Source: Candidatus Kapaibacterium sp. (GTDB lineage: Bacteria; Bacteroidota; Ignavibacteria; Kapaibacteriales; UBA2268). Taken from it: a stretch of 33,539 nucleotides of DNA. Shown here piece by piece: positions 18,272 through 27,650 of the stretch (its first letter is position 1; each line of letters starts with the position of its first letter). The stretch lies in the NCBI GenBank assembly GCA_026390675.1, contig JAPLFM010000181.1, positions 1-33,539 on the forward strand, written 5' to 3'. The notes beneath the pieces are model-generated. The model worked only from the letters and a program-made list of their open reading frames with translations, was not told where the DNA came from and did no database searches. A program made the position numbers and the translations under genes.

Positions 18272-18556
18272 TTATTTCTTTTTAGCTTCTCTATGAGCTT
18301 TACGGATTTCTTTCAAATCCTTTTTAGCTGATCCAGCATCTTTACGAGCTTCTTTTACTGCTTTTTTGGCATCTTCTTTTGTGATCTTGCCATCTTTAGC
18401 ATCCTTTACTGCTTGTCTAGCTTTAGCTTTATCAGCTCTAATTTGTTCTCTATCAGCTTTTACTTTTTCTTTTGTTTCTCCAGTTGGTTGAGCAAATACT
18501 GAAGCTGAAAAAAGGATTGCCGATGCAGCAACTGCTGCGAATAATGAATTTTTCAT
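18272..18556 (-). CDS. Small exported Lys/Ala-rich coiled-coil-like protein with one EF-hand-like segment
   Basis: Signal peptide MKNSLFAAVAASAILFSASVFAQ then highly charged helix; DAKDGKITKEDAKKAV resembles an EF-hand loop. Confidence 0.75.
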   Translation of the reverse strand: MKNSLFAAVAASAILFSASVFAQPTGETKEKVKADREQIRADKAKARQAVKDAKDGKITKEDAKKAVKEARKDAGSAKKDLKEIRKAHREAKKK

Positions 18557-18808
18557 AAAAACACCTTTAATTAATAGATTATAAAACTTTAAGAACTTAA
18601 TATTTTTAATGTTCTTTTTTAGTAAGATTTTTAATTTTGTTTTGTCTTACATAATATTAGATGGATTATTTCTAATTTAAGTTTATTTGATATATTTTAT
18701 CTAATTTGTTTCTAATATAAATTAAAATAAAATGAGAATCAAAATAGTAAAAATTAACAAATTATTTTATAAATTTGTGATTAATATTTATGTACTTTTT
18801 ATAAAATT

Positions 18809-20644
18809 TTGAATATCCTTCATTTAATTTCTTTAACTTTTGTTAGTGGTTCAGAACATTTTGTTGTTGAACTAGCTAATAAACAAGTAGAACTTGGACA
18901 TAATGTATTTATAGTATCAGACGAAATACATTTAAAAACTACTGCACATTTCTATTCTCAACCAATTACAGATAGATCTATTAAAAACAGAAAGAAAAAT
19001 TTAAAATTTTTAAAAGAATTTGTCGTAAAAAACAACATTCAAATAGTACATTGCCATTCAAGGTCAAGTAACTGGCTTGCTCATTTTGCATTAAAAAAAC
19101 TTAAAGTGGCTTATCTAACAAGTTATCATTGCAGGCAAGGAGTTCACTTTACAACAAAACTGATAGATACATCAGGTGTTTATGCGTTGCCTGTTTGCCA
19201 CAATGTTGCAAAACATATTGGAAAAGATTTAAAGATTCTTAAAAGTAAAATCAAACTATTACCAAATTGTATTGACTTCGAAAGATTGGACTTGCAAATA
19301 AACAACATTAGTCAAAAAACGAATAATCAAATTTCAATTATAGGTAGAACTAATAGTGAGAAAGGTCAAAGAACGGGCGAATTTCTTTTACATTTTGGCG
19401 ATTTCATTTTAAGTAATTTTGAAAATTTTATAATTAAGATTATTGGTGGTTCATTTTCGAATTTTGATTCTAAAGTTCAGAATCTTATAATTGATTTAAA
19501 TTTGAAATACAACAACAGAATTGTTGAAGTCATATATTCAAATAATTTACTTCAAGATATACTTGAAAGTAATTTGGTTATAGGTGCTGGAAGAGTAGCA
19601 ATAGAAACATTGTATTTAGAAAAACCATTAATTGCTATGGGTGAAAAGCTTTTTTGGGGTTTGGTAAATGATAATAATTATACTGATGCATTAGAATCTA
19701 ATTTTGGAGACATACATTTAAGCTATCAATTCTTTAAGTGGGATATTGAAAAAGTAAAAAATGAAATAGTTTCTGTAATTAATCACTCTTTATCAATTTC
19801 AACATTTAAAGACAAAATCAAAGAACAGTTTGATTTGAAATCAATTGCAAGCCAAAGTATTGAATTTTATCGTTCTGCAATTCTTACAACATTATCAAAA
19901 AAGCACATTCCTATTTTGATGTATCATAAAATTACAGACTCAGCAATAGAGACAAAGCATCAAACTTACATAACTAAAGATAATTTTAAAAAGCATTTAG
20001 ATTTTTTCAAATCCCAAAAATTTACTCTAATTACTTTTGTAGATTTAGAAAATTTTATATCAGGCAAAACTCACCAATCTTTATTTCCAAAGAAACCATT
20101 AATTCTTACTTTCGATGATGGCTATAAAAATAACTTTAAAAACTTACTCCCTTTAATGAATGAGTATGGATTTAAAGGAGTATTGTATTTATTAGGTGAT
20201 TCTAGTATTGAATACAATTTTTGGGATGCAGATACTGGTGACCATAAAGATGAATTAATGAATTCCGATGAAAGAAAGGAATTTGTAAAAGCTGGTTGGG
20301 AAATTGGGGCACATTCTATTACACATAGAAACTTCACTGAAATTTCATTAGATGAAGTTAAAGAAGAAATTCAAGAATCAAAATACAAATTGGAACAAGA
20401 GCTAAATATTAATATTATATCTTTTGCTTATCCTACTGGATTATATAATCAAGAAGTTATTGAAATTACTAAAGCATCTGGAATTAAATACGGTACTGCT
20501 ACTGATACAGGTGGACTTAGAATTCAAAATGATTTCTTTAGAATATTCAGAGCATCTATGTTCCCTCAAGATAAGTTGTTTGAAATTTGGAAAAAGACTT
20601 CATCTTGGTATAGAGATTATTATTACAAAAAACGAGGTAAGTAA
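18809..20644 (+). CDS. Bifunctional glycosyltransferase (GT4-like) / polysaccharide deacetylase (CE4) fusion
   Basis: N-terminal MNILHLISLTFVSGSEHFVVELANKQVELGHNV...VHCHSRSSNW; C-terminal PILMYHKI, LTFDDGYKNNF, GWEIGAHSITHRN, SFAYPTG CE4 motifs; TTG start. Confidence 0.85.
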   Translation: MNILHLISLTFVSGSEHFVVELANKQVELGHNVFIVSDEIHLKTTAHFYSQPITDRSIKNRKKNLKFLKEFVVKNNIQIVHCHSRSSNWLAHFALKKLKVAYLTSYHCRQGVHFTTKLIDTSGVYALPVCHNVAKHIGKDLKILKSKIKLLPNCIDFERLDLQINNISQKTNNQISIIGRTNSEKGQRTGEFLLHFGDFILSNFENFIIKIIGGSFSNFDSKVQNLIIDLNLKYNNRIVEVIYSNNLLQDILESNLVIGAGRVAIETLYLEKPLIAMGEKLFWGLVNDNNYTDALESNFGDIHLSYQFFKWDIEKVKNEIVSVINHSLSISTFKDKIKEQFDLKSIASQSIEFYRSAILTTLSKKHIPILMYHKITDSAIETKHQTYITKDNFKKHLDFFKSQKFTLITFVDLENFISGKTHQSLFPKKPLILTFDDGYKNNFKNLLPLMNEYGFKGVLYLLGDSSIEYNFWDADTGDHKDELMNSDERKEFVKAGWEIGAHSITHRNFTEISLDEVKEEIQESKYKLEQELNINIISFAYPTGLYNQEVIEITKASGIKYGTATDTGGLRIQNDFFRIFRASMFPQDKLFEIWKKTSSWYRDYYYKKRGK

Positions 20645-20725
20645 TTTCAGTTAAATTACAATTTTAAAACAGTTATTCCTTTGTTTCTTCCTTATTTTCT
20701 TTTTTATAATTTTAAAAAGCCTTAA

Positions 20726-20754
20726 TTTGCATACAGAATATAATATTATCTTTG
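20726..20754 (+). promoter_or_regulatory. Putative Bacteroidota-type promoter for lpdA
   Basis: TTTG (20726-20729), 17-nt spacer, TATCTTTG (TAnnTTTG, 20747-20754), about 30 nt upstream of ATG. Confidence 0.35.
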
Positions 20755-20787
20755 AAAAATCTTTGAAAAACAATTGGAATTATTAAA

Positions 20788-22129
20788 ATGGCTAATCATA
20801 ATGTAGATGTAGTAATTGTTGGTTCAGGTCCTGGTGGCTATGTAGCTGCTATTCGTGCTTCACAGCTTGGATTAAAAGTAATTTGTGTAGAAAGATCTGA
20901 ATTAGGCGGAGTTTGTTTGAATTGGGGTTGTATCCCAACTAAAGCATTATTAAAGAACGCAGAATATATGGACTTTATAAAACATTCAAATGATTTTGGT
21001 ATATCTTTTGGCAGTGTCAATGTTGACTTTCCTAAAGTAATTGAACGCTCACGTAAAGTTGCAAATCAAATGTCTGGTGGAGTTAAATATCTTTTTGGAA
21101 AGTATAAAGTTCAAGTTGTAAATGGATTTGGCGTTCTAAAATCTGCTAATACTGTAGAAGTTAAAGATGCAAGTGGAAATGTTTCAGATGTTATTACTGC
21201 TAAAAGTGTTGTTATCGCAACAGGTGCAAGACCAAGGATTTTCCCTGGAATAGAAGTTGATAGAGTAAAAATTATTACATCAACCGAAGCTTTAATTCCA
21301 AAGGAAATCCCTAAATCTATGATAATTATGGGTGCTGGAGCAATTGGAATTGAGTTTGCTTATTTCTTTAATGCATTTGGAACAAAAGTAACTGTAGTTG
21401 AATTTATGGATAGAATTCTTCCAGTTGAAGATGAAGATGTTTCAAAAGAATTAGCTCGACATTTATCTAAAGCTGGTATAATATTCAAAACAAATAGCAA
21501 AGTAACTTCTGCTAAATCTGTTGGTGCTGGAGTGGAAGTAACAGTTGAATCAAATGGTAAAACTGAAATATTAACTGGTGATATTGCTTTAAATGCTATT
21601 GGAATTCAAGCAAACATAGAAGGTATAGGCTTAGAAGAAGTTGGAATAAATGTAGAACGTGGATTTATCAAAATTGATAGTATGTGCCGAACAAATGTAC
21701 CCGGTGTTTATGCAATTAGCTGAATTTTTAGCTGGACATGGAGAACATGGTATAAATTACAATACTATTCCTGGCTGTACTTATTGCAACCCTCAAGTTG
21801 CAAGCGTAGGGCTTACTGAAAAGAAAGCGAAAGAAGCAGGGCATGAAGTAAAAGTTGGTAAATTCCCATTCACAGCCAATGGTAAAGCTCATGGTATTGG
21901 TGAAGCAAAAGGCTTTGTTAAGTTAGTATTTGATGCAAAATATGGTGAAATTTTAGGGGCTCACTTGATTGGTCCTGAAGTAACTGAAATGATTGGGGAA
22001 ATTTGTGTTGCAATAGCTGCTGGTGCTACAGCACAAACAATTTTCAAAACAATTCATGCTCATCCAACTCTTAATGAAGCTGTTATGGAAGCTGCTGCTG
22101 CTGCTTATGGTGAAGCAGTTAATATTTAG
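20788..22129 (+). pseudogene. lpdA: Dihydrolipoyl dehydrogenase split by an internal deletion and frameshift near 21715-21723
   Basis: ORF1 has GSGPGGYVAAIRA, GGVCLNWGCIPTKAL, ATGARPR, GAGAIGIEFAYFF and ends at NVPGVYAIS*; ORF2 (+1 frame) resumes at AEFLAGHGEHGINYNTIPGCTYCNPQVASVGLTE...HAHPTLNEA; the GD..(G)..LAH..A..EG segment is missing. Confidence 0.85.
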
Positions 22130-22156
22130 TGTAATAATTCTTTGATTATTTATTTT

Positions 22157-22189
22157 AAAGCGAATCTTATATAAAAGGTTCGCTTTTTT
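22157..22189 (+). terminator. Rho-independent terminator after lpdA
   Basis: AAAGCGAATC ... GGTTCGCTTT followed by T-run. Confidence 0.8.
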
Positions 22190-22206
22190 ATTATATATTT
22201 TAAAAT

Positions 22207-22262
22207 TATGACTTTAGTCATATTTATTTTACAAAATTTATATTAATTTTGTTTTGTAAAAT
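22207..22262 (+). promoter_or_regulatory. Two dyad-symmetric elements overlapping a TAnnTTTG -7-like box upstream of the PAS kinase
   Basis: TATGACT-TT-AGTCATA (22207-22222); ATTTTACAAAA (22226-22236) / TTTTGTAAAAT (22252-22262); TAATTTTG at 22244-22251. Confidence 0.45.
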
Positions 22263-22289
22263 GGATATACTTATTTAAATGTTAGTATC

Positions 22290-23855
22290 ATGTCTGATGA
22301 ATTAAAATTAAATACTTTAGAGAGCATCTTAAAAAGTCAAAATGAACAAATCTCAGAACAATATGAAGAGATTTTTCAAATTAAGACTGAATTGTATAAT
22401 TACAAAAATGCTATATTAAATGCTTCTATTGTTTCTATTACTGACAAGAAGGGATATATAACTTTTGCAAATCAAAATTTTGTCGACATTTCTGGCTATA
22501 GTAAAGAAGAGCTTATTGGAAAGTTCCATAATATTGTAAATTCTGGATTACATCCTAAGTCAGTTTGGAATGAAATGTGGAAAACTATAAAAAATGGAAA
22601 AATTTGGAGAGGGGAAGTTAGAAATAAAAAGAAAAGTGGTGAGTTTTATTGGGTAGATTCATTTATAATACCTTTTTATGATAATAATGGAAAAATAATA
22701 GAATATCTATCTATTCGCAATGATATAACTGATAAAATGAAACATGAAGAGCAAGTTAAACTGTCAGAATTAAGATTAAAAGCAATTTACGAAAGCACAT
22801 CTGATATTAATATTTTTATTGGTTTAGATTACAAAATCATTTCATTTAACAAAACAGCTTTTGATTTTATTAATATTTTTCTTGGAAAAGAAATTGGTGA
22901 AGGTTTAGATTTTTTAGATTTTGTTCATTCAAATTACTTAGAAGAATTCAAGAGTGATTTTGAAAAAGCTAAAAAAGGAAAGCAACTAGAGTTTGAGAGA
23001 CTTATTCAAAACGAATATAAAGTACCAACTTGGTTTTTAAGAAAGTTAATTCCAGTTAAAGATGATACTGGCGAAATAATAGGTATAGTTTTAGATTCTT
23101 CTAATATAGATGAAAGAAAAAAAGCCGAACTATTAATAATTGAAGAAAGAGAAAAGGCTTTAGAAGTTGCAAATTTAAAATCAAATATTTTAAATAACTT
23201 AAGTCACGAATTTAGAACGCCAATAAATGGAATATTTGGATTTTCAGAACTTATTCGACAATCTTATCAAGATGAAGATTTAAATGAAATGATTGGTTTT
23301 ATATACAATTCCGCCAAAAGATTAAACAATACTTTAGAGTCAATTCTTTTGCTTTCTAAATTAGTATCTATTGAGAAATATAAGTTCATAAATTCTAGAT
23401 TTAATTTAATAGAATTAATTAACAAAATAGCATTAGAATTTAATGAAGAAGTGAAAGATAAAGGTATTTACTTGAATTTTGAATTCCCAAGTAATTTTAT
23501 ACTTGTACATAGTGATGAAGAATTAATTAGGCAGCTTATTTTCGAATTGCTTAGTAATGCTATTAAGTTTACATTGAAAGGTGGGATAATAGTTTATGCT
23601 GAACAAATTGATTCTGAAGTAAATATTTTTGTCAGAGATACAGGAGTAGGTATAGATCCCAAATTTAAAGAAGAAATATTTAAAGAGTTTAGGCAGGGAA
23701 GCGAAGGATTAAATAGAAATTTTGAAGGAATTGGATTGGGTTTAACAATTTCAGAAAAAATAATAGAGCTTTTAAATGGTAAAATAAGATTTGAAAGTCA
23801 ATTAAACAAAGGTACTACTTTTTATTTTACTTTTTTAACAATTAACGAAAAATGA
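22290..23855 (+). CDS. PAS-domain sensor histidine kinase (two PAS domains)
   Basis: GYITFANQNFVDISGYSKEELIGKFHNIV, WRGEVRNKKKSGEFYWVDSFIIP (PAS/PAC); LSHEFRTPINGIFGFSEL; HSDEELIRQLIFELLSNAIKFT; DTGVGI; GIGLGLTIS. Confidence 0.92.
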   Translation: MSDELKLNTLESILKSQNEQISEQYEEIFQIKTELYNYKNAILNASIVSITDKKGYITFANQNFVDISGYSKEELIGKFHNIVNSGLHPKSVWNEMWKTIKNGKIWRGEVRNKKKSGEFYWVDSFIIPFYDNNGKIIEYLSIRNDITDKMKHEEQVKLSELRLKAIYESTSDINIFIGLDYKIISFNKTAFDFINIFLGKEIGEGLDFLDFVHSNYLEEFKSDFEKAKKGKQLEFERLIQNEYKVPTWFLRKLIPVKDDTGEIIGIVLDSSNIDERKKAELLIIEEREKALEVANLKSNILNNLSHEFRTPINGIFGFSELIRQSYQDEDLNEMIGFIYNSAKRLNNTLESILLLSKLVSIEKYKFINSRFNLIELINKIALEFNEEVKDKGIYLNFEFPSNFILVHSDEELIRQLIFELLSNAIKFTLKGGIIVYAEQIDSEVNIFVRDTGVGIDPKFKEEIFKEFRQGSEGLNRNFEGIGLGLTISEKIIELLNGKIRFESQLNKGTTFYFTFLTINEK

Positions 23856-24691
23856 CAAAACAAAAAATATGGTTCATTACAGGTGTTTCCAAGGGATTAG
23901 GCAGAATTTTAGCTGAACAAGTTGCTAAAAATGGCGATATAGCTATTGGTTCATTGAGAAATGAAAACGAGCTGGGAAGTTATAAAGATTTAGTTCCTAA
24001 CTTTACCTTTGCTGTTTTAATGGATGTTACAAATCATCTGCAAATAGACAATGTCTTTGATGAAATAATTTCTAAGTTTGGTAAAATTGACGTATTAGTT
24101 AATAATGCTGGATTTGGATTTATGGGAGCAATTGAAGAGCTCTCGATGGCAGAAATAAAAAATCAATTTGATACTAATGTATTTGGTGCAATGTATATTA
24201 CTCAAAAAGTACTCCCATCTATGAGACAGAATAAGTTTGGATACATACTTCAATTATCATCAATGGCAGGTTTTCGTTCTGCACCTGGAGTTGGTTTGTA
24301 TAATGCGAGTAAATATGCTCTTGAGGGTTTTAGCGAAGCGTTATTCCATGAAGTTAAATCTTTAGGAATTAGAGTTGTTATAATTGAACCAGGACCTTTT
24401 AGAACAGAATTTGCTGGTACTTCTCTTAAAGTTGCTCAAAATAGGATTAAAGATTATGATTCAACCACTCATCTTAGAATTGATCAAATCTTGGAAGGAT
24501 CTGGAAAACAAATTGGAGATCCTTTTAAAGCTGTTAAACTTATTATAAGATCAGTTGATGCTGACAATCCACCTTTAAGACTTGTTTTAGGCAAAATTGC
24601 TATAAATGCTATAAGACTTAAATTGAAAGAAGTTGAGCAAGATATTTTAGTTTGGGAAGAGCTTAGTGTACAAACTGATTACGATAATTAA
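23852..24691 (+). CDS. Short-chain dehydrogenase/reductase
   Basis: WFITGVSKGLGR (TGxxxGxG), NNAGFGFMG, LSSMAG, YNASKYALEG (YxxxK); 4-nt overlap with the upstream kinase. Confidence 0.93.
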   Translation: MTKQKIWFITGVSKGLGRILAEQVAKNGDIAIGSLRNENELGSYKDLVPNFTFAVLMDVTNHLQIDNVFDEIISKFGKIDVLVNNAGFGFMGAIEELSMAEIKNQFDTNVFGAMYITQKVLPSMRQNKFGYILQLSSMAGFRSAPGVGLYNASKYALEGFSEALFHEVKSLGIRVVIIEPGPFRTEFAGTSLKVAQNRIKDYDSTTHLRIDQILEGSGKQIGDPFKAVKLIIRSVDADNPPLRLVLGKIAINAIRLKLKEVEQDILVWEELSVQTDYDN

Positions 24692-24692
24692 C

Positions 24693-24726
24693 TAACAAAA
24701 ACCACCTTTTGAGGTGGTTTTTGTTA
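24693..24726. terminator. Perfect 15-bp bidirectional terminator
   Basis: TAACAAAAACCACCT-TTTG-AGGTGGTTTTTGTTA between convergent genes. Confidence 0.88.
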
Positions 24727-24741
24727 AGTTCTGTTATAAAT

Positions 24742-25281
24742 TTACAAACCTTTATAAGCTTTGTATTGTGCTGAAGTCATCAAAGTATTTAAATCTGATT
24801 GAGCAACACCGGTTACTGTTAATACCCAACCTGAGTTATATGGATCATTACTCACTAAAGCTGGATTAATAAAGGCTTCAGTATTCCAATTTAAAAATGT
24901 TCCATTAACAGGACTGAATGCTTCAAAAATAGAAGCTTTGTTGATATCAGATACAACAAAAATTCTAGCTTTAGGTGGATGTTTGATTCTAATTGGAATA
25001 TCTTCTGTTATTAAAGCAGAAGGATTTGAGCTTGGTACTCCAATTTCTGTTACACCAATAATACCAGTTGAATCATCAACCATTTTAATCCACATATCAT
25101 CTTCAGAGTAATATCTATCACTAGGGAATGATGTTAGTGAAGTCGGTTTTTGGTTTTTACCAGAATTTGATGAGGTATCATTGCCAACAACCTTTGAATC
25201 ATTTGAACATGAATAGATTGCAAAAGCAAAAAAAGCAATTGCAATTACCGATAGAAAGTCTTTTTTAGACATGCTTGTCAT
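24742..25281 (-). CDS. Predicted lipoprotein with a glycine-cleavage H-protein-like (lipoyl carrier) domain
   Basis: Lipoprotein-like signal MSKKDFLSVIAIAFFAFAIYSC; then YYSEDDMWIK...GIIGVTEIG...VVSDINKASIFEAFSPVNGTFLNWNTEAFINPALVSNDPYNSGWVLTVTG..DLNTLMTSAQYKAY matches the GcvH layout (YS..H.W, VGIT, ESVKA.SD.YSPVSG, N.AL...P.LVN.DPY..GW, ..LL....Y). Confidence 0.75.
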   Translation of the reverse strand: MTSMSKKDFLSVIAIAFFAFAIYSCSNDSKVVGNDTSSNSGKNQKPTSLTSFPSDRYYSEDDMWIKMVDDSTGIIGVTEIGVPSSNPSALITEDIPIRIKHPPKARIFVVSDINKASIFEAFSPVNGTFLNWNTEAFINPALVSNDPYNSGWVLTVTGVAQSDLNTLMTSAQYKAYKGL

Positions 25282-25382
25282 CCTTAAAATATAAAAAATC
25301 TATTTGCTTGGTGTAAATTCATATTTTCAGTAAATTGCTGTTAAAATTTTTAAATTTTTTAATTATAACATTTTAAAACTAT

Positions 25383-27602
25383 ATGAACTTTTTTTCAAAA
25401 ATGATTTGTACTTTTTACATACTGTTTTCAATATCAATTCTTAATGCTCAAAACTATCAAGAGCTGGAACATAAATTTAATAATGCAAAAGGTAAGCCAA
25501 AAATTGAATTGGGATTAAAACTTTCTGAACTTTACTTAAATACTGATATTAAAAAATCTTTATCCTATGCTCAAAATTCGTTAAGTTTAGCTAATGAAGA
25601 AAAATCTAAAGAATTGATTTTAAATGCATATTATAATCTTGGTGGATGTTACTTTGCTATTGACAGTAAATCTGATTTGGCGATTGAAAATTATACAAAT
25701 GCTTTAGATATTGCAATTTCCTTAAAAAATTATGAAAAGTCTATAGATTTATACAATGTTATAGCTATGATTTATCAAAACAAAGAAATGTATTATAAAT
25801 CAATTGAGTATTTTAAAAATGCTGAACAAATAGCCATTAAATCTAATATTGAAAATGACAAAGCAGATATTTACAACAATATTGCAATTTCATATAAAAA
25901 TATTGGTGACCTTGAAAAATCTATTCAATATTACCTTAAGTCATTGAAAATAATGACTAAATCTAAAAATATTGAAGGTGCAAAAAGCTTGTTTAATAAT
26001 ATCGGAAATGTCTATTTACAGTTAGAGAACTTAAGCAAAGCTTTAGAATATTATGAAAAAGCATTAAAAATCACTACCACAACAGAAGTAAATAGTATAA
26101 AAGCTAGAATATTAAACAATCTTGCAATTGTAAATCATAAACTTAGGAATTTTGATGAATCAATGTTGTACTATAAACAATCTATAGATATTAAGTTGAA
26201 GCTAAATGAAAAGTCTAGTTTATCTACTTCATATTTAAATCTTGGTACTTTATATTTGGAAATAAATGATTTTACAAATGCTTTACTTCAATTCAATCAA
26301 GCTTTAAGTTTAAATAAAGTGCTTAATAATAGCCAAGTGGAGGCTAATACTTACAATAAAATTGGTGAACTCTATTTGAAACAAAAAAACTTGCAGGCTG
26401 CAAAAGATAATATCGACAAATCTTTTGATATGGCAGTGAAAATAAAAAACAAATATTTGGTTAAAGATTTATATGAAAGATATTCTGAATATTATTTATT
26501 AAAAGGTGATCTTAAGAGAAGTCTCCAATTCAAAGACAAATATATTTTAGCAAAAGATTCAATTTACAATATTGACAATAACTTAAAACTTAATGGAATG
26601 TTCCAACGGTTTGCAATTGAAGAAAAAGATAAAGAATTAGAAACTGCTAAAAAAGTACAGCGAATTATTGCACTTGAAGCTGAAAATCAAAAATCTTTTT
26701 CAATATTTTTAGGTATTATCGTTTTTCTATTATTTGTTTTTGTTTATTTGATTTCCAAAAAATATATCAAAATAAGTAGTTTAGAAAAGGATTTAGAAGA
26801 GCAAAATCTTATTTTAAAAAGTGCTGACGAAGCATTAAATATTCAAAATGCTAAGCTAATTGAAACCCAGAAAGAATTAAAAGTTTTACTAGAAGATCAA
26901 AAGTCTTTAAACAAATTTAAATCTATATATATCACAACAATAGCTCATGAGTTTAAAAATCCATTAACTGCAATTTTAAATTCGTCATCAAATCTTGAAA
27001 AATCGTTCAAGATTCATGATGCTGTTATTTTTAAAAGAAGCATGAATACTGTAAATAGATCTATAAATAGTTTGATTAAGCAAATAGATGAAGCTATGTT
27101 TATTGGAAGGAACAATTTAAATAAAGACAAGTATTTGCCTTTTGATATAAATTTGGTTGAATTCATAGAAGAGATTATTGATAGTCAAGAAGCGATTGAC
27201 AAAAACAAACATATAATTGAATTCAATAAATCAATCGATTTTATAGAAATCTATTTTGACAAAACAGCTTTAGAAAGAATTATTACTAATTTAATTTCAA
27301 ACGCTTTAAAATATTCAACTAAAAATACAAATGTTGTAGTCTCTGCTTTAGATAGAGAAAATGAGGTTGAAATTTCAGTGGTTGATTTTGGTATAGGTAT
27401 TCCGAAATCTGAACAGTCTAAACTTTTTGAAAATTTCCATCGTTTTTCTAATGCTGAAAATATTGTTGGAACAGGATTAGGTTTGTCAATTGTTAAAAAA
27501 ATTGTTGATTTTGTAAAAGGAACAATTGCAGTTGAAAGTGATAAAGACCAAGGAACTAAAATTTCAATCACATTACCAAAAAAGTTTGTAATTAAAGATT
27601 AA
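25383..27602 (+). CDS. TPR-repeat sensor histidine kinase (exported TPR array, one TM helix, HisKA, HATPase)
   Basis: Multiple tandem TPRs (e.g. ADIYNNIAISYKNIGDLEKSIQYYLKSLKI), TM FSIFLGIIVFLLFVFVYLI, H-box IAHEFKNPLTAIL, NLISNALKYS, DFGIGI, GTGLGLSIVKKIV. Confidence 0.92.
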   Translation: MNFFSKMICTFYILFSISILNAQNYQELEHKFNNAKGKPKIELGLKLSELYLNTDIKKSLSYAQNSLSLANEEKSKELILNAYYNLGGCYFAIDSKSDLAIENYTNALDIAISLKNYEKSIDLYNVIAMIYQNKEMYYKSIEYFKNAEQIAIKSNIENDKADIYNNIAISYKNIGDLEKSIQYYLKSLKIMTKSKNIEGAKSLFNNIGNVYLQLENLSKALEYYEKALKITTTTEVNSIKARILNNLAIVNHKLRNFDESMLYYKQSIDIKLKLNEKSSLSTSYLNLGTLYLEINDFTNALLQFNQALSLNKVLNNSQVEANTYNKIGELYLKQKNLQAAKDNIDKSFDMAVKIKNKYLVKDLYERYSEYYLLKGDLKRSLQFKDKYILAKDSIYNIDNNLKLNGMFQRFAIEEKDKELETAKKVQRIIALEAENQKSFSIFLGIIVFLLFVFVYLISKKYIKISSLEKDLEEQNLILKSADEALNIQNAKLIETQKELKVLLEDQKSLNKFKSIYITTIAHEFKNPLTAILNSSSNLEKSFKIHDAVIFKRSMNTVNRSINSLIKQIDEAMFIGRNNLNKDKYLPFDINLVEFIEEIIDSQEAIDKNKHIIEFNKSIDFIEIYFDKTALERIITNLISNALKYSTKNTNVVVSALDRENEVEISVVDFGIGIPKSEQSKLFENFHRFSNAENIVGTGLGLSIVKKIVDFVKGTIAVESDKDQGTKISITLPKKFVIKD

Positions 27603-27650
27603 GCATTTCCAACTATAGTTTTTATTTAAACATAAAGTTACAGCCATATT

